NCBI RefSeq assembly: GCF_029024625.1
Contig: NZ_CP118953.1
Coordinates: 2,170,001-2,234,000 of the forward strand
Source of the DNA: Staphylococcus chromogenes
GTDB lineage: Bacteria; Bacillota; Bacilli; Staphylococcales; Staphylococcaceae
Direction: 5' to 3'
Length of the DNA stretch: 64,000 bases
Shown: one piece after another, positions 18,567 through 28,638 of the stretch
Position numbering within the stretch: the first letter of the stretch is position 1
Layout: every line of letters begins with the position of its first letter
Notes under the pieces: generated by a model
Told to the model about the DNA's origin: nothing
Database searches by the model: none
The model's input: the letters and a program-made list of their open reading frames with translations, nothing else
Position numbers and translations under genes: made by a program

Positions 18567-21191
18567 TTATCGCCCGCTTTCAACAACACTTTGAGCAGTC
18601 GCTAAAATCGCACCTGGTACACGGAATGGAGAACATGACACATAATCAAGATTCATCCCATTAAAGTGGTGAATCGATTTAGGGTCGCCGCCAAGCTCAC
18701 CACATACCCCAATTTTAATGCTTGGCTTCGCTTGTTTTGCTTGATCGACCGCATTTTGAATCATCACGCCGACACCGTTCACATCAAGCGTTTGGAAAGG
18801 GTCAACTTCTAAGATGCCTCCTCGAATATAGTCATTAATAAACTTACCGGCATCATCACGTGAGAACCCGTACGTTAATTGCGTTAAATCGTTGGTGCCG
18901 AAACTAAAGAAGTCACATTCTTTTGCGAGTGCACCTGCGACCATACAAGCACGTGGTGTTTCAATCATTGTGCCAATGAGGTAGTTTAACGATTGTCCTG
19001 ATTGCGCTTCGATGCCTTTAATGCTTTCCACAATTTGAGATTTTAGCGTCGTAAACTCTTCCACCGTTGACACAAGCGGAATCATAATCTCAGGTTGACA
19101 CGCGATACCTTCTGCTTTTAATCGTGCAACGCTTGTCATGATGGCTTCTGCTTGCATCACGTATAACTCTGGATACGTAATCGCTAAACGACAACCCCGG
19201 TGACCGAGCATCGGATTCGTTTCATGAAGCTCTACGATACGTTTATTTAATTTGTCTTCTGAAATGCCCAATTGTTGCGCGACATTTGTGACTTCTTCAC
19301 CCGCTTTTGGTAAAAATTCGTGTAACGGCGGATCTAACAAGCGCACAATTGAAGGGCGTTCGCCTGACAAACGGAAAATTTGTTCAAAATCTTCTGTTTG
19401 ATATTCACGTATTTGATTTAATGCTTGAATGCGTGTCTCTTCATCTGAAGATAAAATGAAACGACGCATTTCAACGAGACGTTCAGCGCCAAAAAACATA
19501 TGCTCCGTACGTACAAGTCCAATTCCTTTCGCATTAAATTGGTAACCTGCTTCAATATCTGGTTTTGTCTCCGCGTTCATACGCACATTGAGACGCGCAA
19601 TATCCTCTGCCCATCGCATAAATTGCTCAAATTCGTCACTATGCTCTGCGTTCGTTGTTTCAACTTCTCCTGCGTAAATATCACCATTCGCACCATCCAC
19701 AGAAACAATATCCCCTTCGTGCAATGTGCCACCTGGATACGTAATCACTTTTTCAACTGTATTAATTTCTAAATTTGAACATCCTGTCACACAACATTTT
19801 CCCATACCACGGGCAACGACCGCCGCATGAGAGGTCATGCCACCATGTGTTGTGACGATGGCTTCACTCGCAACCATGCCTTCGATATCTTCTGGTGATG
19901 TTTCAGGACGCATTAAGATGACGTTTTCCCCTTGTTCAGCGCGCGCTTTTGCTTCTTCTGCGGTAAACACAATGTGACCTACCGCGGCACCAGGACTTGC
20001 AGGTAAACCAGATTGCGATACAATTTCAGCATTTGCGAGTGCTTTTTCTTCAAATGTCGGATGGAGTAACGTATCAATCGATTTTACATCGACTTTGCTC
20101 ATCGCTTCCTCTTTAGAAATTACGCCTTCTTCTACGAGATCAACCGCAATTTTCATCGCTGCTTTCGCGGTACGTTTCCCATTACGCGTTTGTAAAATGT
20201 AGAGTTTTTCGTTTTCAATAGTAAACTCAATATCTTGCATATCTTTATAATGCGCTTCTAACTGTTCAGAAACCGCTACAAACTCTTGATGCACATGTGG
20301 CATTTGATCTTTTAACGTTTGAATATCTTTTGGTGTACGAATACCCGCCACCACATCTTCACCTTGTGCATTTAATAAATATTCACCAAATAGTTTCGCT
20401 TCTCCAGTGACTGGATTACGTGTAAACGCAACTCCTGTCCCACTTTGGTCACCACTATTTCCGAATACCATCTCTTGGACGTTCACAGCTGTCCCAATGT
20501 CATGCGGAATATCATTTAAATCACGGTACACACGCGCACGATCGTTATCCCAAGACTTAAATACCGCTTCAATAGCTTCCGTCAGTTGTTTTAACGGATC
20601 TTGAGGGAACGGTTTATACACTTCTTCTAAATAGACATCTTTATATTTTTCACAAATGGTTTTAAGACCTTCAGCAGGAATGTCTGCGTCCGTCTCATAG
20701 CCATGTTCTTTTTTATAGCCGTCAAAATATGTTTGGAACGCATGCATTGGAATGTTGTAGACAACTTCACCAAACATTTGAAGTAAACGACGATAACAGT
20801 CATAAGAAAAACGCGCGTCATTTGTTTTTTGCGCTAACTTTTCAACGTTGTCGTCATTGAGCCCTAAGTTTAAAATCGTGTCCATCATCCCTGGCATAGA
20901 AATTTTAGCCCCACTCCGTACAGAAACAAGAAGTAAATTTTGATCATCTGAGAACGCTTTACCTGTACGTGTTGAAAAAGCCGTTAATTGTTCTTTTAAT
21001 TGGGTAATGACAGCTTCAGGAAGTGTCTCACTTTGTTTTAAGTATTCAATACATGCTTCTGTTGTAATCGTAAAACCATCAGGCACAGGTAAACCTAGGC
21101 GTTTCATTTCAGATAAGTTCGCCCCTTTACCTCCAAGCAAATCCTTCATGTCTTTTTGACCCTCATCAAAAGCATAAATGTATTTTGTCAT
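18567..21191 (-). CDS. ppdK: Pyruvate, phosphate dikinase
   Basis: An 874-residue PPDK, interconverting pyruvate + ATP + Pi and phosphoenolpyruvate + AMP + PPi. The ATP-grasp domain is N-terminal (GGKGANLSEMKRLGLPVP at about 21). The swivelling phosphohistidine domain holds TTHGGMTSHAAVVARG, with the catalytic His and the neighbouring regulatory Thr. The C-terminal TIM barrel contains GIGLVRTEHMFF and the catalytic Cys in GVCGELGGDP. Length equals that of typical bacterial PPDK. The ATG follows AGGTGAAACAGT. Its regulator lies immediately downstream, so flux is set post-translationally as well as by transcription. Confidence 0.96.
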   Translation of the reverse strand: MTKYIYAFDEGQKDMKDLLGGKGANLSEMKRLGLPVPDGFTITTEACIEYLKQSETLPEAVITQLKEQLTAFSTRTGKAFSDDQNLLLVSVRSGAKISMPGMMDTILNLGLNDDNVEKLAQKTNDARFSYDCYRRLLQMFGEVVYNIPMHAFQTYFDGYKKEHGYETDADIPAEGLKTICEKYKDVYLEEVYKPFPQDPLKQLTEAIEAVFKSWDNDRARVYRDLNDIPHDIGTAVNVQEMVFGNSGDQSGTGVAFTRNPVTGEAKLFGEYLLNAQGEDVVAGIRTPKDIQTLKDQMPHVHQEFVAVSEQLEAHYKDMQDIEFTIENEKLYILQTRNGKRTAKAAMKIAVDLVEEGVISKEEAMSKVDVKSIDTLLHPTFEEKALANAEIVSQSGLPASPGAAVGHIVFTAEEAKARAEQGENVILMRPETSPEDIEGMVASEAIVTTHGGMTSHAAVVARGMGKCCVTGCSNLEINTVEKVITYPGGTLHEGDIVSVDGANGDIYAGEVETTNAEHSDEFEQFMRWAEDIARLNVRMNAETKPDIEAGYQFNAKGIGLVRTEHMFFGAERLVEMRRFILSSDEETRIQALNQIREYQTEDFEQIFRLSGERPSIVRLLDPPLHEFLPKAGEEVTNVAQQLGISEDKLNKRIVELHETNPMLGHRGCRLAITYPELYVMQAEAIMTSVARLKAEGIACQPEIMIPLVSTVEEFTTLKSQIVESIKGIEAQSGQSLNYLIGTMIETPRACMVAGALAKECDFFSFGTNDLTQLTYGFSRDDAGKFINDYIRGGILEVDPFQTLDVNGVGVMIQNAVDQAKQAKPSIKIGVCGELGGDPKSIHHFNGMNLDYVSCSPFRVPGAILATAQSVVESGR

Positions 21192-21220
21192 ACTGTTTCA
21201 CCTCAAATAGTTTAATATGT

Positions 21221-21242
21221 CATACTAATAAATATGAGTATG
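21221..21242. promoter_or_regulatory. Inverted repeat upstream of ppdK
   Basis: CATACT (21221-21226) and AGTATG (21237-21242) are exact complements with a 10-base AT-rich spacer, about 30 bases upstream of the ppdK ATG. It could be an operator or leader hairpin; no regulator is identified. Confidence 0.35.
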
Positions 21243-21403
21243 TCACATTATTTTTGAAAACGCAACGAAAAATATATAAATTCTATAAAATTTATGACAC
21301 AACGACACAAAACCGTCGTTTTTCTGTCCATAAATTATAGGTTTTCTATGTATTTCGAAAAAAATAACGGGAATAATTAAAGATAGACAAAGGAGTGTAT
21401 AGT

Positions 21404-22255
21404 ATGGCAAATGTATTTGTGACAGGCGCAACAGGTCTCATCGGCACCCGTTTAACCGAACGTTTAGTTCAAGAGGGACATCATGTGGCCGGCTTTACAA
21501 CGTCAGAACGTGGAAGACAAAAATTAGAACACCTCGGCGCTGAAGGCTTTATAGGTAATATTCTTGATAAATCGACCATTGAAGCGGCCATTTCACGATT
21601 TCAACCCGATGTTATTATGCATCAAATTACAGACTTGAAAAATGTGGACATGGTTGCAAATACAAAAGTACGCATCGAAGGCACACGTCACCTTGTAGAT
21701 GTGGCTGAAAAATATGGGGTGACGCACATCATTTCCCAAAGTTTAGCGTTTATGTATGCCCCTGGGGAAACACTCGCTGACGAAAACACGCCTCTAGATA
21801 CAGTATCAGAGGGAGAGCGTAAAATTACCGTTGACGGTGTCATTGGCGTCGAAGAAGAAAGTGCACGTTTACCTCATTTCGTCGTTCTGCGCTACGGGAT
21901 GATGTATGGGCCCGGCACATGGTTTGGAAAAGACGGTATGATTTACAACCAATTTAAAGAAGGTAAAGTCACTCAATCAAAAGGTATAACCTCATTTGTT
22001 CATATCGATGATACAGTCGAAGCGGCCGTTCATGCTTTGACCCTGCCATCAGGAATTTACAATGTGGTCGATGATGAACCAGTAGATGGCGAAACGTGGG
22101 CACAATGGTACGCCCAACAACTCAAAGTCGCCCCCGAAATAGAGTACACAGAAGCAGCACCATTTGAACGTGGCGCCTCCAATTCAAAATACAAAACACA
22201 GGAAGGCACTTTACGCTATCCATCATGGAAAGACGGGATGCGCGATTTAAGCTAA
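21404..22255 (+). CDS. NAD(P)-binding epimerase/dehydratase-like SDR protein
   Basis: A 283-residue extended short-chain dehydrogenase-like protein. The Rossmann motif FVTGATGLIGTRL is at residues 4-16, the Ser region SQSLAF is present near 110, and a late FVHIDDTVEA matches NAD-dependent epimerases. The usual catalytic YxxxK is not visible: the corresponding region reads DGVIGVEEESA, so it may be an atypical member without classical epimerase chemistry. The ATG at 21404 has AAAGGAGTG eight bases before it. It is a single gene with its own terminator. Substrate unknown. Confidence 0.8.
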   Translation: MANVFVTGATGLIGTRLTERLVQEGHHVAGFTTSERGRQKLEHLGAEGFIGNILDKSTIEAAISRFQPDVIMHQITDLKNVDMVANTKVRIEGTRHLVDVAEKYGVTHIISQSLAFMYAPGETLADENTPLDTVSEGERKITVDGVIGVEEESARLPHFVVLRYGMMYGPGTWFGKDGMIYNQFKEGKVTQSKGITSFVHIDDTVEAAVHALTLPSGIYNVVDDEPVDGETWAQWYAQQLKVAPEIEYTEAAPFERGASNSKYKTQEGTLRYPSWKDGMRDLS

Positions 22256-22291
22256 AAAGCGAAGAGACAATAGTGAGCATAAAAACAGAAA

Positions 22292-22322
22292 AGGGTTGGG
22301 ACATGCGGATGCCCCAACCCTT
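22292..22322 (+). terminator. Terminator with staphylococcal GGTTGGGACA-type stem
   Basis: AAGGGTTGGGACAT and ATGCCCCAACCCTT pair around a four-base loop just after the SDR gene. Stems beginning GGTTGGGACA are a recurrent intergenic motif in staphylococci. Confidence 0.8.
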
Positions 22323-22569
22323 AAATGTATATCTATTTTTAATCACATTGAATATTCTGTTGTTACGGTTTAAAAAGATAAAGACATTATCTCCTATATT
22401 GCGGGATGAATGTAATTATGTCTTGTTATTTCCAACAGCCATATCTGGCGTGCCATTTCTTAATTCATCAGTGAAAAGTGCATAGTATAAAAATAATCTT
22501 ATTAAAATTGCATCTATAGGTATTAGATTTACAATAACTAACCAAAAATAAACTTTTTCGTCTCCGATG

Positions 22570-22866
22570 TTAGGTGCAGTTAAACTGATATATTATTAGC
22601 CCAATACTAAATAACTTTAATAAAACCGCTAAAATATTTAGACTTGCTTTCGCATCATTGACAATAATATGAAACTCATTGATACAAAAAAGTACGAGAC
22701 CCAAAAATGAAATAAATATGGCTAATTGGACCCAAAGCCAATAATCAAATAAGTCCCAATGTGTATATGCATTGCCTAATATGTAGCCCACAGAAGTAGA
22801 AACTAATTGCATATAACCCACAAATAAATTAACTAATAAGTACCTCAACGCTGAGAGTACGTTCAT
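22570..22866 (-). CDS. Small membrane protein of unknown function
   Basis: A 98-residue protein with three or four hydrophobic segments (about 5-30, 43-62, 74-95), not recognised. I start it at the ATG at 22866 because this codon overlaps, as ATGA, the stop of the open frame before it, a usual arrangement for coupled genes. A TTG start at 22920 would add 18 charged residues. The preceding partner gene is truncated, so this gene may have lost its promoter and be decaying. Confidence 0.5.
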   Translation of the reverse strand: MNVLSALRYLLVNLFVGYMQLVSTSVGYILGNAYTHWDLFDYWLWVQLAIFISFLGLVLFCINEFHIIVNDAKASLNILAVLLKLFSIGLIIYQFNCT

Positions 22867-23010
22867 TTTGATATTGTTGAAACTATCTTTTTCATAATAA
22901 CGGCGCACGAGATAAGCCAAATACCAAGTGTCACATAAATAGTCATAGGCACTTCATCCCATGCTTGTGTGAACATCATTGCTAAAGTAAAAAAAAATGC
23001 CTAGTAGTAT
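22864..23010 (-). pseudogene. 3' remnant of a membrane-protein gene, truncated at the IS remnant
   Basis: One minus-strand frame reads ...TLAMMFTQAWDEVPMTIYV then GIWLISCAVIMKKIVSTISK and stops at 22864. It looks like the hydrophobic C-terminus of a membrane protein whose 5' part is replaced by the IS remnant starting at 23017. A run of nine T (minus strand, 22989-22997) puts the first codons out of frame; eight T would join them to the preceding open frame. It was presumably coupled to the small membrane gene that follows. Confidence 0.5.
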
Positions 23011-23016
23011 CGGTAC

Positions 23017-23292
23017 TGAACCCATAGGCAAGGAACTTAATAAAAACACCTTTTCTAGGCTACTAATTCTCTGAATTTGACTGGGGATAAGTAACCTAGT
23101 TTTTGTTGAATTCTAAAATTATTATAATTCATATGTTGAATAACCTACTAATTTCATTTCTACTGCTTTCATTTTAGTTTCTACACTATAAGCAACTCGT
23201 TTCATAGAAAAAAACACCTCCGAATAAATTCATTTTAATATGAATTCAACGAAAGTGTTTTTATTTTGTTCCCATTTTTTGGGGTCGCTTCA
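23017..23292 (-). mobile_element. Collapsed IS3/IS150-type insertion sequence, about 276 bp
   Basis: The two ends are imperfect inverted repeats (TGAA, CCC, GGAAC, then AATAAAAACAC on one side; the reverse on the other up to 23292). From the right end, minus strand, MKRVAYSVETKMKAVEMKL (ATG at 23205, good GGAGGTG site) is the start of an orfA transposase; after 27 codons it stops. It is followed at once by YNNFRIQQKLGYLSPVKF, the C-terminal motif of an IS3-family orfB. About 1 kb between them is missing, so only a non-autonomous shell remains. No clear target duplication was found. Confidence 0.75.
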
Positions 23293-23313
23293 TAGCCTTC
23301 CATGGGGTCTCTT

Positions 23314-25365
<2,052 letters not shown>

Positions 25366-25422
25366 CCTTTTTTGATATACTTTATGATAAGTATATCTGA
25401 TTCAAATAAAGGAGCAACTGAT

Positions 25423-26295
25423 ATGACTACTTTAGCAATTATTGGTCCTGGCGCAGTGGGCACCTCCCTCGCACATGCGCTCGAAAATTGCCCGCTAGAC
25501 GTTGATCTTTTAGGGCGACGCGATGAAACACTTACTTTTCATGAGTACGCCACCTCAAAAACACATACCATCAAAGTGAAAGCACTTCAAAATGCGAAAA
25601 AACGTTATGATTGGCTGATGATTGCGGTTAAAACGACACAACTGGATGCGATTTTACCTGATATTACGCGTTTGATTCATCCAAATACACGAATTATCCT
25701 TGCGCAAAATGGCTATGGACAACATCAAAAATTCTCGCACCCTCATGTCTATCCTGCCGTCGTTTATATTAGTGGACAAAAAGAGGCGCAACAAGTCACC
25801 CATTTTCGTGACTACCGCCTTCTTATCCAACAAAATCCTTCAACACAAGCACTTCAAGATATCGTGAAACCTTCCCAATTGGATTTGCGACTTGAATCTG
25901 ATATTGACACTCACATCTGGTACAAATTACTTGTCAATTTAGGTATTAACTCCGTCACCGCATTAGCAAGAGAGACCGCCAAAGTACTCCAAGATGATGC
26001 TATGACAGAGTTGTGTCGTCATTTAATAGAAGAAGGGCGACAAGTAGCACAGGCAGAAGGCATTGATTTTGCGCCATCTTTAGTTGAGGACATCATGCAC
26101 ATCTATGCTGGATATCCTGATGATATGGGAACAAGTATGTACTATGATTTAATGCATCAACGCCCTTTAGAAGTTGAAAATATTCAAGGGTATCTTTATC
26201 AGTGTGCGATTAAGCATCAATTAAACACACCGCATCTCGCAATGGCTTATACACTTTTACATTACGAACATCAAAAAGCACAAACGTCTATTTAA
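25423..26295 (+). CDS. panE: 2-dehydropantoate 2-reductase (ketopantoate reductase)
   Basis: A 290-residue NADPH-dependent reductase producing pantoate, the step between PanB and PanC. The Rossmann motif LAIIGPGAVGTSLA is at residues 3-16; AVKTTQLDAI and WYKLLVNLGINSVTAL, with the catalytic Lys, follow. The ATG at 25423 has AAAGGAGCAACTGAT before it. Its divergent position to panBCD completes the pathway and supports panE over other members of the family. A terminator overlaps the stop codon. Confidence 0.9.
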   Translation: MTTLAIIGPGAVGTSLAHALENCPLDVDLLGRRDETLTFHEYATSKTHTIKVKALQNAKKRYDWLMIAVKTTQLDAILPDITRLIHPNTRIILAQNGYGQHQKFSHPHVYPAVVYISGQKEAQQVTHFRDYRLLIQQNPSTQALQDIVKPSQLDLRLESDIDTHIWYKLLVNLGINSVTALARETAKVLQDDAMTELCRHLIEEGRQVAQAEGIDFAPSLVEDIMHIYAGYPDDMGTSMYYDLMHQRPLEVENIQGYLYQCAIKHQLNTPHLAMAYTLLHYEHQKAQTSI

Positions 26296-26314
26296 CTTTG
26301 ACGTTTGTGCTTTT
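26273..26314. terminator. Bidirectional terminator overlapping the panE stop
   Basis: AAAAAGCACAAACGTC and GACGTTTGTGCTTTT pair over 15 bp around an 11-base loop. The left arm encodes the last panE residues. It can also stop the convergent membrane-protein gene. Confidence 0.88.
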
Positions 26315-26318
26315 CACG

Positions 26319-26876
26319 TTACATTTTATCTTTTTCTACCGTTTGAATAAATTGAAGTTCGTAAACTTCACGGTCTTGATAACTGTTAAATTGGTCGATT
26401 TTTCCTTTTAAATAAATTGTTTGGCGTTTTCGACTTGCGTTATGCTTAAACTGAATTTTAATTTTCAGATTTGATTCATAACCATTTTGACGTATCGTGC
26501 TTTCTAACTCTTTAAACACTTGCTTGTTGATGGGCAACATATACCCTTCTTTGCTCGGTAAAATGCTGGCATATTTCTCTTGCAAAATATCATCTTCGTC
26601 TACATAAATCGCAATTTGCAGTTCCTTTGCTGCGCCAGCCCCCATATTATATAACTTTAAAAAGTCGTCGCCTAATTGTTCATTATCTCGATCTATTGTA
26701 TTTCTCAATGTTAATCCATCACTGTCACGTGTCATGAGGATTTGATTAAATCCGAGTGCAGGTAGGAAACTCATTTTCATTTGATACAGTTGTATCGATA
26801 CAGAAATAAAGTAGAATAACGCCATAATAAAAGTACCAACCGAACCCACGGCAGATAATATATTGATGATACTCAT
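26319..26876 (-). CDS. Membrane-anchored protein of unknown function
   Basis: A 185-residue protein with one N-terminal membrane segment (about residues 5-30) and a soluble, mixed-charge domain of about 150 residues, probably cytoplasmic since a basic patch (QMKMS) follows the helix. I do not recognise a family. The ATG has AGGAGGT six bases upstream. It is separate from the neighbouring small-membrane and ykkCD genes by about 70 bases. Confidence 0.7.
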   Translation of the reverse strand: MSIINILSAVGSVGTFIMALFYFISVSIQLYQMKMSFLPALGFNQILMTRDSDGLTLRNTIDRDNEQLGDDFLKLYNMGAGAAKELQIAIYVDEDDILQEKYASILPSKEGYMLPINKQVFKELESTIRQNGYESNLKIKIQFKHNASRKRQTIYLKGKIDQFNSYQDREVYELQFIQTVEKDKM

Positions 26877-26947
26877 CTCATACCTCCTACATGTGAAAAG
26901 TTAGCCTTTGTGTTATTCCACGGTGTTCATTTTTCAAACGCTAACAT

Positions 26948-27136
26948 TTAGCGATGTTGACCGAGAAAATCTTTCGGCATCATTGGATGCACTGTCCATG
27001 TTAGTAGTAATCCTAATAACACAGCAACTATCACGGTATTCATCCAATCAAAACCATGTCCTAAAACAGCCAATACCGTTAACACTAAAAATCCTAAAAC
27101 ACTCAAAATAAGCCATGATCCTATAAATTTCATCAT
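26948..27136 (-). CDS. Small two-helix membrane protein after ykkCD
   Basis: A 62-residue protein with two hydrophobic helices (about 4-25 and 31-48) and a basic C-terminus (KDFLGQHR). The start is one of two tandem ATGs (27136 or 27133) behind AAAGGAAG. It begins 28 bases after the ykkD stop on the same strand without a terminator in between, so it may be a third gene under guanidine control. Function unknown. Confidence 0.55.
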   Translation of the reverse strand: MMKFIGSWLILSVLGFLVLTVLAVLGHGFDWMNTVIVAVLLGLLLTWTVHPMMPKDFLGQHR

Positions 27137-27163
27137 CTTTATCTTCCTTTCTATTGCTTCTCG

Positions 27164-27478
27164 TTAACTTAATAATTTTAAACCTATCGTGCACGCTAAA
27201 ATGACAAAAATACACGCTAAACGGAGTGCATTTTTACTTTCACCATAAAACAAAATCCCGACTAAGGCGCCTCCAACAGCTCCAATTCCAGTCCATACAG
27301 CATACCCCGTACTCATCGGAATAGATTGAAGTGCCAACGACAAAGTTGAAAAACTAAGCACAAAAGTAAGCGCGACCGCTAAAATTGCCCACTTTTTCTT
27401 TTGTACGGCATACATATTCATAAAAACGACACCTAGCATCTCAAATGCTCCTGCTAAAATCAATATGAGCCAAGCCAT
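27164..27478 (-). CDS. ykkD: SMR-family guanidinium exporter subunit (YkkD-like)
   Basis: A 104-residue small multidrug resistance protein with four membrane helices. The active-site Glu13 is in AGAFEMLGVVFMN, and the Trp three residues later is replaced by Gly, as in B. subtilis YkkD. STGYAVWTGIGAVGGALVGILFY is the family helix-3 motif. Its ATG follows the ykkC stop codon directly (TAAATG). YkkC and YkkD form a heteromeric guanidinium/proton antiporter; the riboswitch upstream supports that substrate here. Confidence 0.88.
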   Translation of the reverse strand: MAWLILILAGAFEMLGVVFMNMYAVQKKKWAILAVALTFVLSFSTLSLALQSIPMSTGYAVWTGIGAVGGALVGILFYGESKNALRLACIFVILACTIGLKLLS

Positions 27479-27799
27479 TTAGTTCGCCTCCTCTGTCGTC
27501 GCCATTTTCAAACCAATCACTCCTAAGAGCAGGATGAAAATCAATAAAATCTTTATGAAGTTAAACGGTTCTCCAAATATTATGAAATCCATGAGGGTCA
27601 CTCCCGATGTTCCTAAACCTACAAACGTCGCATACGCCGTCCCGACCGGAAGATGTTTCGTCGCATTGAGTAACAGTACAAAACTAAGCGTGATGGCAAC
27701 AACTGTCAGCAGCCACTCTAAAGGAGTGGTCGCATGCGTCAATCCAACGACCCATCCTACTTCAAAAATCGCGCCTACAATCACTTTCAACCAGTTCAC
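27479..27799 (-). CDS. ykkC: SMR-family guanidinium exporter subunit (YkkC-like)
   Basis: A 106-residue SMR protein with four membrane helices. It has the Gdx-type signature GAIFEVGW (Glu13, Trp16), followed by GLTHA and, in helix 3, PVGTAYATFVGLGTSG, closely matching YkkC. The start is a GTG at 27799 behind GGGAGGAGA. It leads the operon ykkC-ykkD-small membrane protein and is preceded by a guanidine-I riboswitch with a terminator, so export of guanidinium is expected to be induced by guanidine itself. Confidence 0.9.
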   Translation of the reverse strand: MNWLKVIVGAIFEVGWVVGLTHATTPLEWLLTVVAITLSFVLLLNATKHLPVGTAYATFVGLGTSGVTLMDFIIFGEPFNFIKILLIFILLLGVIGLKMATTEEAN

Positions 27800-27822
27800 G
27801 TTTCATCTCCTCCCAATAAAAG

Positions 27823-27943
27823 AACCTGAGAGACTTATGTATCCATAAATCTCCCAGGCTTTTGTCCTTCCGTGTCATGTGAAGTCCGTTTCACATGGGT
27901 TTTCTCTCGGACCAGACTATTCAACTGAATACGGAACCCTAGA
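27823..27943 (-). promoter_or_regulatory. Guanidine-I (ykkC) riboswitch with terminator
   Basis: Reading the minus strand, CTAGGGTTCCG, TCTGGTCCGAGAGA, ACACGGAAGGAC and AAAAGCCTGGGAGA occur in the order and spacing of the ykkC-class aptamer. The last element CCTGGGAGA (27858-27850) also pairs with TCTCTCAGG (27833-27825), followed by TTCTTTT, making a terminator. Ligand binding would hold the shared strand in the aptamer and allow readthrough into ykkCD. Confidence 0.93.
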
Positions 27944-28120
27944 AAACATTCACATCTATTCAATTTATTTAACGTTATATAGCGTAACACACTCCATTTC
28001 ACGTGTAAACTAAGTGAAACGCAACACTAAAATCGCACGTCCTATAAAAAGACATATAAGATGCCTATCTGTCCTTTTTGGAAAAGTTTTTGAACATATA
28101 GAGAAAAAGTTAGATAATTT

Positions 28121-28311
28121 GAGCATTTTTAATTTGTTTCTAATGTTCATGTTTTATAATCATTACATGTTAGAAATTGAAAATGCTCGACTGTCTATCA
28201 TTTTCCAAGTTTTGATACAGACAATCCTAATTATTTCAATTTCTAACAGCAATAATCCTCTTAGCACGTGCTATTAGTGTAGGCCGGAACCCCACTTCCG
28301 GTCTTTTTTAG
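28121..28311 (+). ncRNA. Candidate structured intergenic RNA with terminator
   Basis: No convincing gene lies here. A long imperfect hairpin runs from GAGCATTTTTAATTT (28121) to AAATTGAAAATGCTC (28174-28188). Its right arm also matches perfectly, over 14 bases (GTTAGAAATTGAAA, 28169-28182), a downstream partner at 28234-28247, so two folds compete. A palindrome TAGCACGTGCTA (28262-28273) and a terminator CCGGAA/TTCCGG plus TTTTTT (28283-28309) follow. The direction is set by the terminator. No known RNA family is recognised. Confidence 0.4.
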
Positions 28312-28527
28312 TGTGCTCGTCTTACTAATATACCCTGTTTAGGTGCATTTTTTCAATCTTTCTCTATGTTTTTTAATAATTTATCATATTTTGTAGATTT
28401 TTAAGTGACGCAAAAGAAAAATATACATTGAATATAACCTTTTGTTTATCGATGAATTTTTGAATGATTCTTTAATAAAACACTTATGCGTTCCGTTTCC
28501 CGAATAATATGAAGGACGATGTAGCAT

Positions 28528-28564
28528 AAAAACGAGCAATGATGACAAATATTCACCATTGCTC
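28528..28564 (-). terminator. Terminator of the cnt operon
   Basis: GAGCAATG and CATTGCTC pair around a 15-base loop; on the minus strand GTTTTT follows. It is 75 bases after the cntE stop. Confidence 0.7.
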
Positions 28565-28638
28565 ATAGAAATTTCTATATTTAAAATGTTTCATTCATTA
28601 GGGGGTGTTCTCAAAACTTCTTTTTGAACATTTCTTTA

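Larger units (their letters stand above)
27960..28638. other. Long intergenic region between ykkC leader and cntE
   Basis: About 680 bases without a supported protein gene. It contains the ykkCD promoter region, the RNA candidate described at 28121-28311, an AT-rich stretch (28312-28520) in which I see nothing, and the cnt terminator at 28528-28564. Confidence 0.6.

Noticed and set aside
28014..28277. 87-codon plus-strand frame between ykkC and cntE
   Set aside because: No ribosome site, odd composition, and it runs straight through the long inverted repeats, which better explain the region as RNA or non-coding DNA.
28384..28566. 60-codon minus-strand frame after cntE
   Set aside because: It covers the cnt terminator hairpin and has no ribosome site or family resemblance.
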